Of a DNA stretch of 64,000 bases, positions 22,669 to 33,930 are shown piece by piece; the first letter of the stretch is position 1, and every line of letters begins with the position of its first letter. The stretch is taken from NCBI GenBank assembly GCA_951213105.1, contig OX578140.1, forward strand, positions 124,871,965 to 124,935,964, written 5' to 3'. This DNA is from Amaurobius ferox. Its lineage: Eukaryota > Arthropoda > Arachnida > Araneae > Amaurobiidae. The translations under genes were made by a program, and so were the position numbers. The notes below the pieces were generated by a model. The model searched no databases. It was not told where the DNA came from and saw nothing but the letters and a program-made list of their open reading frames with translations.

Positions 22669-23916
22669 GGTCTGTCTGTCCGTTAGCACGATAACTGCCG
22701 TAAAAATGGCTTAATCAAAATGAAATTTTAGTATGTTGTTCAGACGGTCTATAGGACCTATGGGAATATAAATGAATAATATCACCCAATTAGTTTTGGA
22801 TTGAACCCGGGTTGAAAAAATGGAATACATTGAACCCTATGGGACCTAATTTTTCAAGCATTTTTTAAGCGGATTTAAAATTCACAAACTGCTTCGAAAA
22901 TTTTAGGCAGTATTCAAATTGTTCCATAAAATATATAAAAAAAAATTCAGCGAAATATATTCAGTAGTTTTTTAAATAAAAATTAAAATAATAATAACAC
23001 CTTTTATATGAAGCGATCACGTGTCCATGATATGAAACGATCACATGACCCACTTCAAAATGATATATGGCATCCATCTTGTGTCAAAATCGTGATTTTT
23101 AAAGTTCTTTTTAATTCATATTGAGTGTTGTATCCATCCTAAAACTACTTTATTTCTGCCTAAATTCTGTGCATCTATATACTGAAACAACGCAATGACA
23201 ATTTATTTCAGTTTAAATGCTCATCCAAATATGATTATTTCTACTATTAAGCCTATTTTTCACCTATGTAAAATGTAAACAGCAAAATATGTAGAATGAG
23301 TTGTATTAGAATCGCTGTAATTCTTTAACACAAAATCATTTAGTCCATGGAGTCTGCTTAGCTGATATGAATGAAGTATTCATTGATTGTAGAAAGAGAA
23401 GGACGATATTTTTCGATGAAGTTTTAAGCATAGAGTTAACTTATTTGTAGCTCCATGGTCTTAATTTTTAAATAAAATAAATTATTATAGTATTCTGATG
23501 AATGACATGAATGGGGGAATTATTTATGAATGAAATATTGCTTTTATAGAGAGAGCCAGGCGTGTTATTTTTTTATGACGTCATTTGAATCAATTTCAGT
23601 TGTTTTCGATGAAGTTTTCAAATATAATAAATTATCGTAGTATTATGATAATTCTAAAATTATTACCGAGGAATGTATCAAATTTTAGATATGTTTAAAC
23701 CAGGTAATTTAGACTTTAATGCCGTCATTTGAATGAAGTTAATTTTTTTCGATGAGGGTTTAAGGTTTCAAATATAATAAATTAATGTAGTATTGTGATA
23801 AGTTTTAAAATATTACCGAGGAATGTATTGCATTTTAGACATGTTTAAATAAAATTGCATTGAAGTTGGAAAGTGTTTCATAATCAATGCTTTAAGCATG
23901 ATTGATCTTTCTTGTT
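22591..23916 (+). mobile_element. Family C element, complete copy (Helentron/HINE-like)
   Basis: 1326 bases. Starts with the hairpin AACACTTTACAACAAAGTTG...AAAGTGTT, then a CTGT tetranucleotide tract (22637-22680) and GTTAGCACGATAACTGCCG. The body has no open frame of note. Near the 3' end GTTGGAAAGTGTT repeats the palindrome arm (inverted to the 5' terminus), and the element closes with an ATGCTTTAAGCAT hairpin and GATCTTTCTTGT. The intact left arm of the surrounding fold-back element shows the uninterrupted site, so the borders are known to within one T and no target duplication was made. This is the layout of non-autonomous Helentron/Helitron2 elements. Confidence 0.88.
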
Positions 23917-24094
23917 ATTATTCATGTAGGTACTGATGAAGGGCGTATATACATCCGAAAGCGCTCTAACAGTTTTTAACATATTTTGTACGTCTTTTAG
24001 GATGTGTTAAATAAAAGACCTTTCGGTTTTTTTTAAACCCTCTGTTCTTAATTTTATCTATTGAATGCAGACGTGATACCAATCTTGATCATTT

Positions 24095-24330
24095 TTATGT
24101 AGCTTGTAGGTTTTTTTTTTAGATTTTACAAATAAAATTTTGAAAAATCGGTATAGTTGATCCAAATGATTACAATTATAGCGCGTTACCCTTCACTTTA
24201 AAAGGCTTGACAAAAACTTTCGATTGATACAATTCTTGACAATATACCCCGGGTGGGGTTAACTTGCTGCCCCTCTAGGAGGGGCAAGTTAATTCTGTTG
24301 GTTTAGTATTAATGAAAACTCAAACAAACG
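24095..24330 (+). repeat. Repeat D, copy 3
   Basis: Shares GCGCGTTACCCTTCACTTTA with 18610 and carries a CCCCTCTAGGAGGGG-type palindrome near 24267. Non-coding. Confidence 0.6.
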
Positions 24331-24419
24331 CTTTATTTTTTAAAGTACTTATATTTTTAAAGATATTTCCATAATAAAATGCATTTGCAAACATGCGCTG
24401 TTTCCTATTCTTCATTTTT

Positions 24420-25806
24420 AACACTTTACAACAAAGTTGAAAAGTGTATATGACTTTTTAACACTTTACAACAAAGTTGAAAAGTGTATATGATTTTTTA
24501 ACACTTTACAACAAAGTTGAAAAGTGTTTATGACTTCGTTCATTTTGTCTGTCTGTCTGTCTGTCCGTTAGCACGATAACTGCCGTAAAAATGACTTAAT
24601 CAAAATGAAATTTTAGTATGTTGTTCAGACGGTCCGTAGAACCTATGGGAATATAAATGAGTAATATTACTCAATTAGTTTTGGATAGAACCCGGGTCGA
24701 AAAAATGAAATACATTGAGCCCTATGGGACCTAATTTTTCAAACATTTTTTAAGCGGATTTAGAATTCACAAATTACTTCGAAAATTTTAGGTAATATTC
24801 AAATTGTTCCATAAAATATATAAAAAAAAATTCAGCGAAATATATTCAGTAGTTTTTTAAATAAAAATTAAAATAATAATTACACCCCTTATATGAAACG
24901 ATCACGTGAGCATGATATGAAACGATCACATGACCCACTTCAAAATGATATATGGCATCCATCTTGTTTCAAAATCGTGATTTTTTTAAGTTCTTTTTAA
25001 TTCATATTTAGTGTTGTATCCGTCCTAAAACTACTTTATTTTTGCTTAAATTCTGTGCATCTACATACTGAAACAACGCAATGACAATATATTTGAGTTT
25101 AAATGCTCATCTAAATTTGATTACTTCTACAACTAAGCCTATTTTTCACCTATGTAAAATGTAAACAGCAAAATATATAGAATGAGTTGTATTGAAATTC
25201 CTGTATTTTTTTAACACAAAATAATTTAGTCCATGGAGTCTGCATGGCTGATATGAACGAAATATTAATTGATTTCATAAAGAGAAGGACGATTTTTTTC
25301 GATGAAGTTTCTAGCATAGAGTTTAATTTTTTGTAGCTCCATGGTCTTAAACAAAATGTTTAAATAAAATAAATTATTATAGTATTGTGATGAATGAAAT
25401 GAATGGGAGAAAGTTATGAATGAAATCCTGTTTTTATAGAGAAATCCAGGCGTGTTATTTTTTCTATGACGTCATTTGAATTAATTTCAGTTGTTTTCGA
25501 TGAAGTTTTCAAATATAATAAATTATCGTAGTATTATGATAATTCTAAAACTATTACCGAGGAATGTATAACATTTTAGAGATGTTTAAACAGGCAATTT
25601 ATATTTCAATGCCGTCATTTGAATGAAGTTAATTTTTTTCGATGAAGGTTTAAGTTTTCAAATATAATAAATTAATGCAGTATTGTGATAAGTTTCAAAA
25701 TATTACCGAGGAATGTATTGCATTTTAGACTTGTTTAAATAAAATTGCATTGAAGTTGGAAAGTGTTTCATAATCAATGCTTTAAGCATGATTGATCTTT
25801 CTTGTT
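24420..25806 (+). mobile_element. Family C element with triplicated 5' palindrome
   Basis: The 5' hairpin unit of 40 bases occurs three times head-to-tail (starting 24420, 24460, 24500) before the CTGT tract. The rest follows the copy at 22591 closely and ends with the same ATGCTTTAAGCAT hairpin and CTTTCTTGTT in a T run. Confidence 0.88.
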
Positions 25807-26224
25807 TTTCATATATTCAAACATATGTTGAAAAACAAATTATAGAAAAATATAAAGGAAATTTGATGAATACGTATAAAAGAAATGTTCTTCTCAATTC
25901 GAAGTGAACATGAAGAAATGTTGTCCTATATCTTTTATACATATTTTGATGGTTTATTTTCCAACGTCTTCAGAAAAAGAAGGTGAACGTTCTTCAGCAT
26001 ATAACATCTATTGCAGGTTTCATTAAAATTTTAATATACTTATTTATCAAATTAGAAAAAAAACTATTTTAAATAATGTATTCGTCAAAATAAAAATTTT
26101 TTCAAATTTTATATTTTGAAGAATGCATTATTTAAAATAATGTCCTTGAATATTGAGCTTGTTGACTGAATTGCAGAAAAGATGTGCTAAAAATAATTTA
26201 ATAAAAATAGCTAGATTCATTTTT
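25807..26224. other. No gene
   Basis: AT-rich spacer between two family C copies. Contains a loose inverted repeat around TTTAAATAATG (26070-26140). No gene seen. Confidence 0.5.
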
Positions 26225-27517
26225 AACACTTTACAACAAAGTTGAAAAGTGTTTATGACTTTGTTCATTCTGTCTGTCTGTCTGTCTGTCTGTCCGTTAG
26301 CACGATAACTGCCGTAAAAATGACTTAATCAAAATGAAATTTTAGTATGTTGTTCAGACGGTCTATAGGACCTATGGGAATATAAATGAATAATATCACC
26401 CAATTAGTTTTGGATTGAACCCGGGTTGAAAAAATGGAATACATTGAGCCCTATGGGACCTAATTTTTCAAGCATTTTTTAAGCGGATTTAAAATTCACA
26501 AATTGCTTCGAAAATTTTAGGCAATATTCAAATTGTTCCATAAAATATATAAAAAAAAATTCAGCGAAATATATTCAGTTGTTTTTTAAATAAAAATTAA
26601 AATAATAATAACACCTCTTATATTACGCGATCACGTGTCCATGATATGAAACGATCACATGACCCACTTCAAAATGATATATGGCATCCATCTTGTGTCA
26701 AAATCGTGATTTTTAAAGTTCTTTTTAATTCATATTGAGTGTTGTATCCGTCCTAAAATTACTTTATTTTTGCCTAAATTCTGTGCATCTACATACTGAA
26801 ACAACGCAATGACAATATATTTCAGTTTAAATGCTCTTCCAAATTTGATTATTTCTGCTATTAAGCCTATTTTTCACCTATGTAAAATGTAAACAGCAAA
26901 ATATGTAGAATGAGTTGTATTAGAATCGCTGTAATTCTTTAACACATAATCATTTAGTCCATGGAGTCTGCTTAGCTGATATGAATTCAATGATTTTAGA
27001 AAGAGAAGGACGATATTTTTCGATGAAGTTTTACGCATAGAGTTTACTTAAGCTCAATGGTCTTAATTTTTAAATAAAATAAATTGTTATAGCATTGTGA
27101 TGAATGACATGAATGGGGGAATTATTTATGAATGAAATGTTGCTTTTATAGAGAGAGCCAGGCGTGTTATTTTTTTATGACGTCATTTGAATGGATTTCA
27201 GTTGTTTTCGATGAAGTTTTCAAATATAATAAATTATCGTAGTATTATAATAATTCTAAAATTATTACCGAGGAATGTATAACATTTAAGAGATGTTTAA
27301 ACCAGGCAATTTATACTTTAATGCCGTCATTTGAATGAAGTTAATTTTTTTCGATGAAGGTTTAAGGTTTCAAGTATAATAAATTAATGTAGTATTGTGA
27401 TAAGTTTTAAAATATTACCGAGGAATGTATTGCATTTTAGACATGTTTAAATAAAATTGCATTGAAGTTGGAAAGTGTTTCATAATCAATGCTTTAAGCA
27501 TGATTGATCTTTCTTGT
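26225..27517 (+). mobile_element. Family C element, complete copy
   Basis: Same order as 22591-23916, with a single 5' palindrome and a short CTGT tract. It ends at CTTTCTTGT and is directly joined to a second, 5'-truncated copy. Confidence 0.88.
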
Positions 27518-28174
27518 ATTTAGTGTTGTATCCGTCCTAAAACCGATTTATTTGTGCTTCATTTCTGTGCATCTGTATTCTAAAACAACACAATTACAAT
27601 ATATTTGAGTTTAAATGACAATCAAACTTTGATTATTTCTACAACGGAACCCGATTTTCACTTATAGAGAATGTAAACAGATTAGGTTGTAAGATGAGTT
27701 GTATAAGAATTGCTGAATTTCGTTAACGCAAAATTAATTTGTTCTGGAGTTTGCAATATAGATGATATGAATGAAACATTCATTGATTTTACATAGAGAA
27801 GCAGACTATTTAATGGCAGACTTTTCCGATGAAGTTTTATGCATAGAGTTAAATTACTTTTACCTCCATGGTTTTAAGTTTTTATGTAGAATATATTATT
27901 GTAGTAGTGATGAATGAAATAAAAATGTATGAATGAACTATTTATTGCTTTTAAACAGAGAGCCAGACGATTTATATTTCGATGACGTCATTTGAATCAA
28001 GTTAGTTTTTTTCGATGAAGTTTTAAATTTTCAAATATAATTAATTATTGCAGTATTGTGATAATTTTAAAAATATTACCACTGAATGTATCACATTTTA
28101 GAGGTGTTTAAGTAAAATTAGAGTTGGAAAGTGTTTCATAATCAATGCTTTATGCATGATTGATCTTTCTTGTT
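27518..28174 (+). mobile_element. Family C, 5'-truncated unit fused behind 26225-27517
   Basis: Begins exactly after the preceding element's 3' end with ATTTAGTGTTGTATCCGTCC, a word from the middle of the family body, and runs to a normal 3' end (ATGCTTTATGCAT hairpin, TCTTTCTTGT). The same junction is seen at 31950/31951. Confidence 0.8.
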
Positions 28175-28883
28175 TAAAATTAAATATATTTTCATTACAA
28201 GGTACTTTTGTGCGTACCGTGAGCGGGAGCGGGTAAGCCATATGTTTTTTATGTTAAATCCTTAAGCTTTAAGCACCGTTATTAGGCTATGATAATTCTT
28301 TTAAAATTTTCTCTGTGAGTAGAAGGGATCGGTGGGAATAGGGCACTTAACGTTTGGCGCACATTTTGAAAGTGTAGATAATAAGGAAAAGGGAACAAAA
28401 CAGTAATTCATTCAAACATTTTAAATTTTTATGGAGAACTAGAGAATCGAAAATTTGAAATGTTAATTACTTTAAAACGATAAATATAGAAAATTGTATA
28501 TTGCTCCATAAGCCTGACAAAATAGGGGTACTCGCTTTTCTGGACGTAGAACTACGTATTTTCCCGCACTAGGTAAGGGGGGACAAACTTGGGAATTGAA
28601 TGTTATGAAAGAGAGCAACCTACTCTCACAGTTACTGCTCACAGATGAAGAGAGAGAGAGAGAGAGAGATGATGATGATGTATATAGCGCTAGTTAAAAA
28701 AAGGAACACAGTGTCAGAAGCGATAGTAAAAGCTGCTTCTGAACGAACTTTCAACGTTGCGAAAATTAAAGAGATTTTTTATTATACTTACTAGTTGTCG
28801 AGTCGCCGCGCGTAGCATTAGGTGTTATTGCGTTTGAACCTATTGTAATGGCCTTGAACTCAGCATTCTCAGTTTGTAACTAG
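28175..28883. other. No gene; GA and GAT simple repeats
   Basis: Unremarkable sequence with (GA)n followed by GATGATGATG at 28648-28680. No gene recognised. Confidence 0.5.
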
Positions 28884-29207
28884 TTTTTGCTTACGGGTGG
28901 GACAGCGTCAATACCAGGCGAAGAACTTCTCAAAAAGACAGGTATGTTTGGGATAGGGTATGTCAAATACCCTATCCAATATCACCCTTTGCAGACATTG
29001 GCGTCCATGGACGCCAATGTCTGCAAAGGGTGATCGAATTCTTTGGAATAAGGTGTGTCAAATACCTGCCTTTTTGAGAGGTTCTTCGCATGGACGTCAA
29101 TGTCTGCAAAGGGGGGTCGAACTGTTTAGGAAAGGGTATGTCAAATACCTGTCTTTTTGAGAGGTTCTTAGCTTGGGATTGACGCTGTGCCACCCGTAAG
29201 CAAAAGG
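28884..29207. mobile_element. MITE with perfect 54-bp central palindrome
   Basis: Outer inverted repeats begin near GCTTACGGGTGG (28889) and end CCACCCGTAAGC (29190-29201), extending about 55 bases with AGCGTCAAT and TCTCAAAAAGACAGGTAT. CTAG flanks both sides (28880-28883 and 29208-29211) and may be a target duplication. Inside, 28981-29034 is a perfect palindrome without spacer, centred on CCATGG. A partial third copy of its arm lies at 29091-29116. Short open frames are by-products of the palindromes. Confidence 0.82.
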
Positions 29208-30569
29208 CTAGAAAACCGCTCTATAAAAAGAGGAAAATCTACCTCTTTTAATTTTTTAGATAAAGTATTACAAACTTGAAAACCAAAAAAAAGTCAGTCT
29301 TCTTCAATCTGACAAGGCGATTGCGCTAATAAATAATAAATGCAGATTTTGATAATAAATGTTTTAGTGCGCATATTCTAATTATTTATTATTATTATAA
29401 CTATAATTTTTATCATTTATTATTATTATAACTATTTTTTAGTTTCGAAAATATTTCGAGTGAAAGTCAGAAAAATGAAAAAAAAAAAACCTCGATACTT
29501 TACAAATTTGTTTGAAAAGAAAAGTTTAAAACATTAAAACATTAAAACAGTGAACATATTTCTTATATATTTGTATTCTGAACCCCATTTCCTATAAAAC
29601 AAAACAAAATAGTTACATTTTTATCTAATAGGTTTGAGGTATATGCGTCCAAATTGTTTACATTTTTTGTAACTCTCCGTTTTCCACCAGAGAAACCTCG
29701 ACCTTAGATGTGTTTCACATTATAAAATGGCGACGCATCGTGAATACGATTCGAATCATTAAACCCGCTGGACTGGACTCAGAATTTTACTTCATCCCAA
29801 AACGCTCTAGTAAGGCTTTGAAACTTCACTTGAGGTGGAAATTTCGTGGGACGCTGTAAAAAGTCAGTAGCAAATAAGAAATGCAAAAAACGACTCTTAT
29901 GAGTTGGAAGGAAGGAATCATTGAGTGACACGGTAAAAGATCCAATAGGCAATCCAAACGATCCAGATCCAAGTCGGATGATAGAATCCGGATGATAGAA
30001 TCCAAGACAGGGAAAAGTCTCAATTTTCTTAACTAGTTTGCTGGATAAATAAATCAAATAAATACTGTGAATTTGAAACTCCATCGAAGCTTCGACGTTG
30101 ATAATTTCAGACGTTGATAAAATAGTTCTAATTTCATTATTACGTATTGCATTTACCTTGGTTTCTATATGTGTTATGTTAATGTAATCTGGAAAAGAAA
30201 TACTAACATTAAAATAAAAAGCATTTTACGGTTATTCTTTTGGTGTACCTCATTGCCGCTATATAGTGCCCAACCAGTAAGTATATAAATTTTCGCGACA
30301 ATTTACAAAATGATACGAAAAAGAATACAACTTAACACATTCTTTAGTAAAATTATTAAGGTTTTAAAGTGTCATTTATATTAAAAAATATTTACATAAT
30401 ATGTGCACAATGCTAGTAACCAGTAAGCTACATGTAAAGTAAACATACTTGTGATTTTTTATTAACAGTATTTACTAAATGGAAATAGACAATAAAAATT
30501 CTTGTAATATTTTATTAAAATGTATGAATTAATTATTATTTACTAACAACATTGCTTAACACATTTTTT
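29208..30569. other. No gene
   Basis: AT-rich. A TTATTATTATAACTAT unit is duplicated near 29385-29440. The 101-codon minus-strand frame 29779-30084 has no recognisable domain, signal peptide or neighbours that support it. Confidence 0.45.
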
Positions 30570-31950
30570 AACACTTTACATCGTAGTTGGAAAGTGTTTA
30601 TGACTTCATGTGTTTATGTTCACTATGTCTGTCTGCCTGTCCGTTCGCACGATAACTGCTGTAAAAATGGCTTTATCAAAATTAAATTTTAGTATGTTGT
30701 TGAGACGGTCAGTGGGACATATGGTACTATAAATGAATAATATCGCCAAATTAGTTTGGATTGAACCCGGGTTGAAAAAATGAAAAACATTTAACCCTAT
30801 GGGACCTAATTTTTCAAGCATTTTTTAAGCGAATTTAAAATTCACAAATTTCTTCGAAAATTTTAGAAAATATACAAATTATCCCATAAAATATTTTAAA
30901 AAGTTTCCATATTATATAAAAAGATCACGAGACCCACTTCAAAATAAAATAAGGCATTCATCTTGTGTCAAAATCGTGATATTTAAAGTCCTTTTCAATT
31001 TATATTTAGTGTTGTATCCGTCCTAAAATCGTATTATTTTTGCTTAATTTCTGTGCATCTTTATTCTAAAACAACGCAATTACAATATATTTGAGTTTAA
31101 ATGATCAATGCCATCCATCTTGTGTCAAAATCCTAATTTTAAAAGTTCTTTTAAATTTATATTTAATGTTATATGCGTCCTAAAACCGCTTTATTTTTGC
31201 TTAATTTCTGTGCATCTATATTCTGAAACAACGCAATTACAATATATATTTGAGTTTAAATGATCATCAAATTTTGATTATTTCTACAACGAAGCCTAAT
31301 TTTAACTTATAGAAAATGTAAACACATAAAGATGTAGGATGAGTTGTATTCGAATTGCTGAATTTCTTTAACACAAAATTATTTAGTTCTTTGAATCAGA
31401 AATATAGCTGATATGAATGAAATATTCATTGATTTTACATAGAGAACAGACGATTTTATAGCAGACTTTTTCGATGAAGTTTTAAGCATAGAACTAAATT
31501 TCGTTTACCTCCATACTTTTAAGTTTTTAAATAGAATAAATTATTGTAGTATGGTGATGAATGAAAGGAATGGGAAAATGTGTATGAATAAAATGCTGTT
31601 TTTTTATAGAGGCGATTTATATTTCGATGACGTAATTTGAATAAAGTTCATTAGTTTTCGATGAAGTTTTCAAATATAATAAATTATTGTAGTATTATGA
31701 TAATTTTATAAATATTACCGAAGAATGTATCGCATTTTAGAGATGTTTAAACCAGGCAAATTATATTTCAATGCCGTCATTTGAATGAAGTTCATTTATT
31801 TCGATGATGTTTTCAAATAATATAGTATTGCGATAATTTTAAAAATATTACCGCCGAATACCTCGTATTTTAGAGATATTTAAATAAAATTGATTTCCAG
31901 TTGGAAAGTGTTTCATAATCAATGCTTTATGCATGATTTATCTTTCTTGT
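30570..31950 (+). mobile_element. Family C element, diverged copy with internal duplication
   Basis: Starts with a diverged palindrome AACACTTTACATCGTAGTTG and has a very short CTGT tract. The stretch from about 31005 to 31130 (TTTAGTGTTGTATCCGTCC onward) is repeated at 31158. It ends at CTTTCTTGT, followed at once by another truncated unit. Confidence 0.82.
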
Positions 31951-32605
31951 TTTTATTTAGTGTTGCATCCGTCCTAAAACCGCTTTACTTTTCATTTTTT
32001 CTGTGCATCTATATACTGCGCCAACGCAATTACAATATTTTGGAGTTTAAATGATAAACCAACTTTGATTATTTCTACAGCAAAGCCTAATTTTCCCGTA
32101 TGAAAAATGTAAACACATTAAGTTGTAAAATGAGTTGTATACAAATTGCTGAATTGTTTTAACGCAAAATTATTTAGCTCTGCCGTCAGCAATACAGCTG
32201 ATATAAATGAAACATTCATTGATTTCATGTAGAGATACAGATGATTATATAATATTGTATTTCCATAAAGTTTTAAGCATGGAGTTAGAAAGTATTTTTA
32301 CCTCCATGGTTTTAAGTTTTAAGTAAAATAAATTATTGCAGTATTGTGATAATTTTAAAAATATCGCCGCTGAATGAAAGGAATGGAGAAAGTTATGAAT
32401 GAAATATTTACTAATTTTACATAGAAGACCAGGCGATTTATATTTCGATGACATTATTTGAATAAATTTCATTTGTTTTCGATGAAGTTTTCAAATATAA
32501 TTAATTATTGTAGTATTGTGATTATTTTAGAGATGTTTAAATAAAATTCAAAAGTGTTGGAAAGTGTTCATTATAAATGTTTTTTGCATGATTGATCTTT
32601 CTTGT
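31951..32605 (+). mobile_element. Family C, 5'-truncated unit fused behind 30570-31950
   Basis: Begins TTTTATTTAGTGTTGCATCC, the same internal breakpoint as 27518, and ends with a shortened hairpin and GATCTTTCTTGT. Confidence 0.78.
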
Positions 32606-32629
32606 TTTAATTTATCCCTGTCGAATTTA

Positions 32630-33930
32630 ATACGCGTTAGTCAGAAGTTTTAGAAATTCAAAGAAATCTCCTGGTATTGATCGGATTCATAATCGCATCA
32701 TTGAAAGTTTCCCCCCTTAACTGTTGGATTTCTGATCAAGTAAATATAATGATAGAGCACCGCTTATTTCCTTAATGCTGAAAAACTATCTTTGTCATAC
32801 CTTTTTTAAAAGCCAATCAGGACAGCTCTCTCCTGAGAGCTATAGTCCAATCAGCTTACTCTCCAGTCTGTCGAAAATCTACGAACAGTTGCGTAGCATA
32901 CTGGATAATTTCTGTAGATCTCAGCAAAGTCTATTTCCTGACTAAAATGGCTTCCAATTTGCTCCTTCCACACAAACCTAGCTTTTGTGTGTAGTTGAAA
33001 CGATACACACCATCTATCATAACAGGCAGTACGCCGGCATTGTATTTTTCGACGTAATGAAGGCTTTTTATAAGTGCTGTTTCCCGAGATTGATAACCAA
33101 GCTGAAACGGCTTGGTTTATCAACCCAATTACTTACTCAAATCAATTTGCAATTCACTAATCGTTTTTTCCGCGTAAGAGTTTGTCCTTCCGTTTTCAAT
33201 CAAAGCCGGAGATCAGCAGGGGGTAACCTCACCCCTGTTCTTCAACCTTTACATTAATGATATAAAACATACTGCAAGTATAACTCTTGCTAACTCATAT
33301 TAATGATAAACACATACTGCAAGTATAACTCTGCATTTTCGCAAACGACACTGCGAACGTAGCCCGCGGCGATCAACACCTTAATTTATATCTCACACAG
33401 CTTTGAGCTCTGACTCGTTCACAGATAAATTAAAATTGGTGCTTCCATGTCTAACGTTGTTATTATTAAGACCTACTACAGGAGAATATTTCATGATTAT
33501 CAAATTCGTATTTTCAATGAAAATATCTCTTTAAACCACGCCGTAACATATTTGGGTGTCACACTCCACGCCTACATGCCTTTTGCACTCACATCGATTT
33601 AAAACTCCAATTTCCAGAGCGCGCCGACTGCGTCATTTACCCCTTGCTCTGAAGGGGATCACTTCTTTCCTTATAGAACAAGCTTCTCCTTTACAAACAA
33701 ATCAGTGCGCCCCTGTTTTTGCAAACCAGCCCTGTATATAGCTCGGATGTAAAAACATATATTGAGAAATTGCAAGTTATTCAAAATATATTTTTACGTT
33801 TGACAACCAAGTCTCCTCGGTTTGCCCAAAATGAGGTTATTCACCACAATCAACCACAATCAATCTTTGGCATTGAAGAGCAAAATCGAAAACTCACTCA
33901 AAATTTCTACATAAATAACCTTTAAAAATC
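32630..33930 (+). pseudogene. Jockey-type LINE reverse transcriptase, broken
   Basis: Polymerase of a non-LTR retrotransposon, which would copy its own RNA at a nicked chromosomal target. Readable pieces in order: KSPGIDRIHNRIIESFP (about 32665), PISLLSSLSKIYEQL-like words (about 32850), then VVETIHTIYHNRQYAGIVFF with DVMKAF (33000-33070). LKRLGLSTQLLTQINLQFTN and RFFRVRVCPSVF follow (33098-33200), then a GNLTPVLQPLH-like stretch (about 33217) and a palm motif read as FAND at 33338-33349, where FADD is usual. Downstream, YIEKLQVIQNIFLRLTTKSP (33750-33810) is the thumb/C-terminal part. Pieces lie in different frames with several stops. No endonuclease or ORF1 was found upstream, so the copy is also 5'-truncated. 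Confidence 0.88.

Larger units (their letters stand above)
22184..24026. mobile_element. Fold-back (inverted-repeat) element interrupted by family C
   Basis: The left arm 22184-22412 and a right arm made of 22480-22590 plus 23917-24026 are inverted copies: GGTCTTTTATTTAACACATC on the outer left matches the reverse of 24000-24020. The centre is about 70 bases. Removing the family C insertion at 22591-23916 gives a hairpin-forming element of about 517 bases. Both arms carry a hammerhead-like motif, which suggests a relation to Penelope-type terminal repeats in inverted arrangement. This relation is inference. Confidence 0.8.

Noticed and set aside
29779..30084. 101-codon minus-strand frame as a possible host gene
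   Set aside because: No recognisable domain, no splice or promoter context, and length is reachable by chance in this composition.
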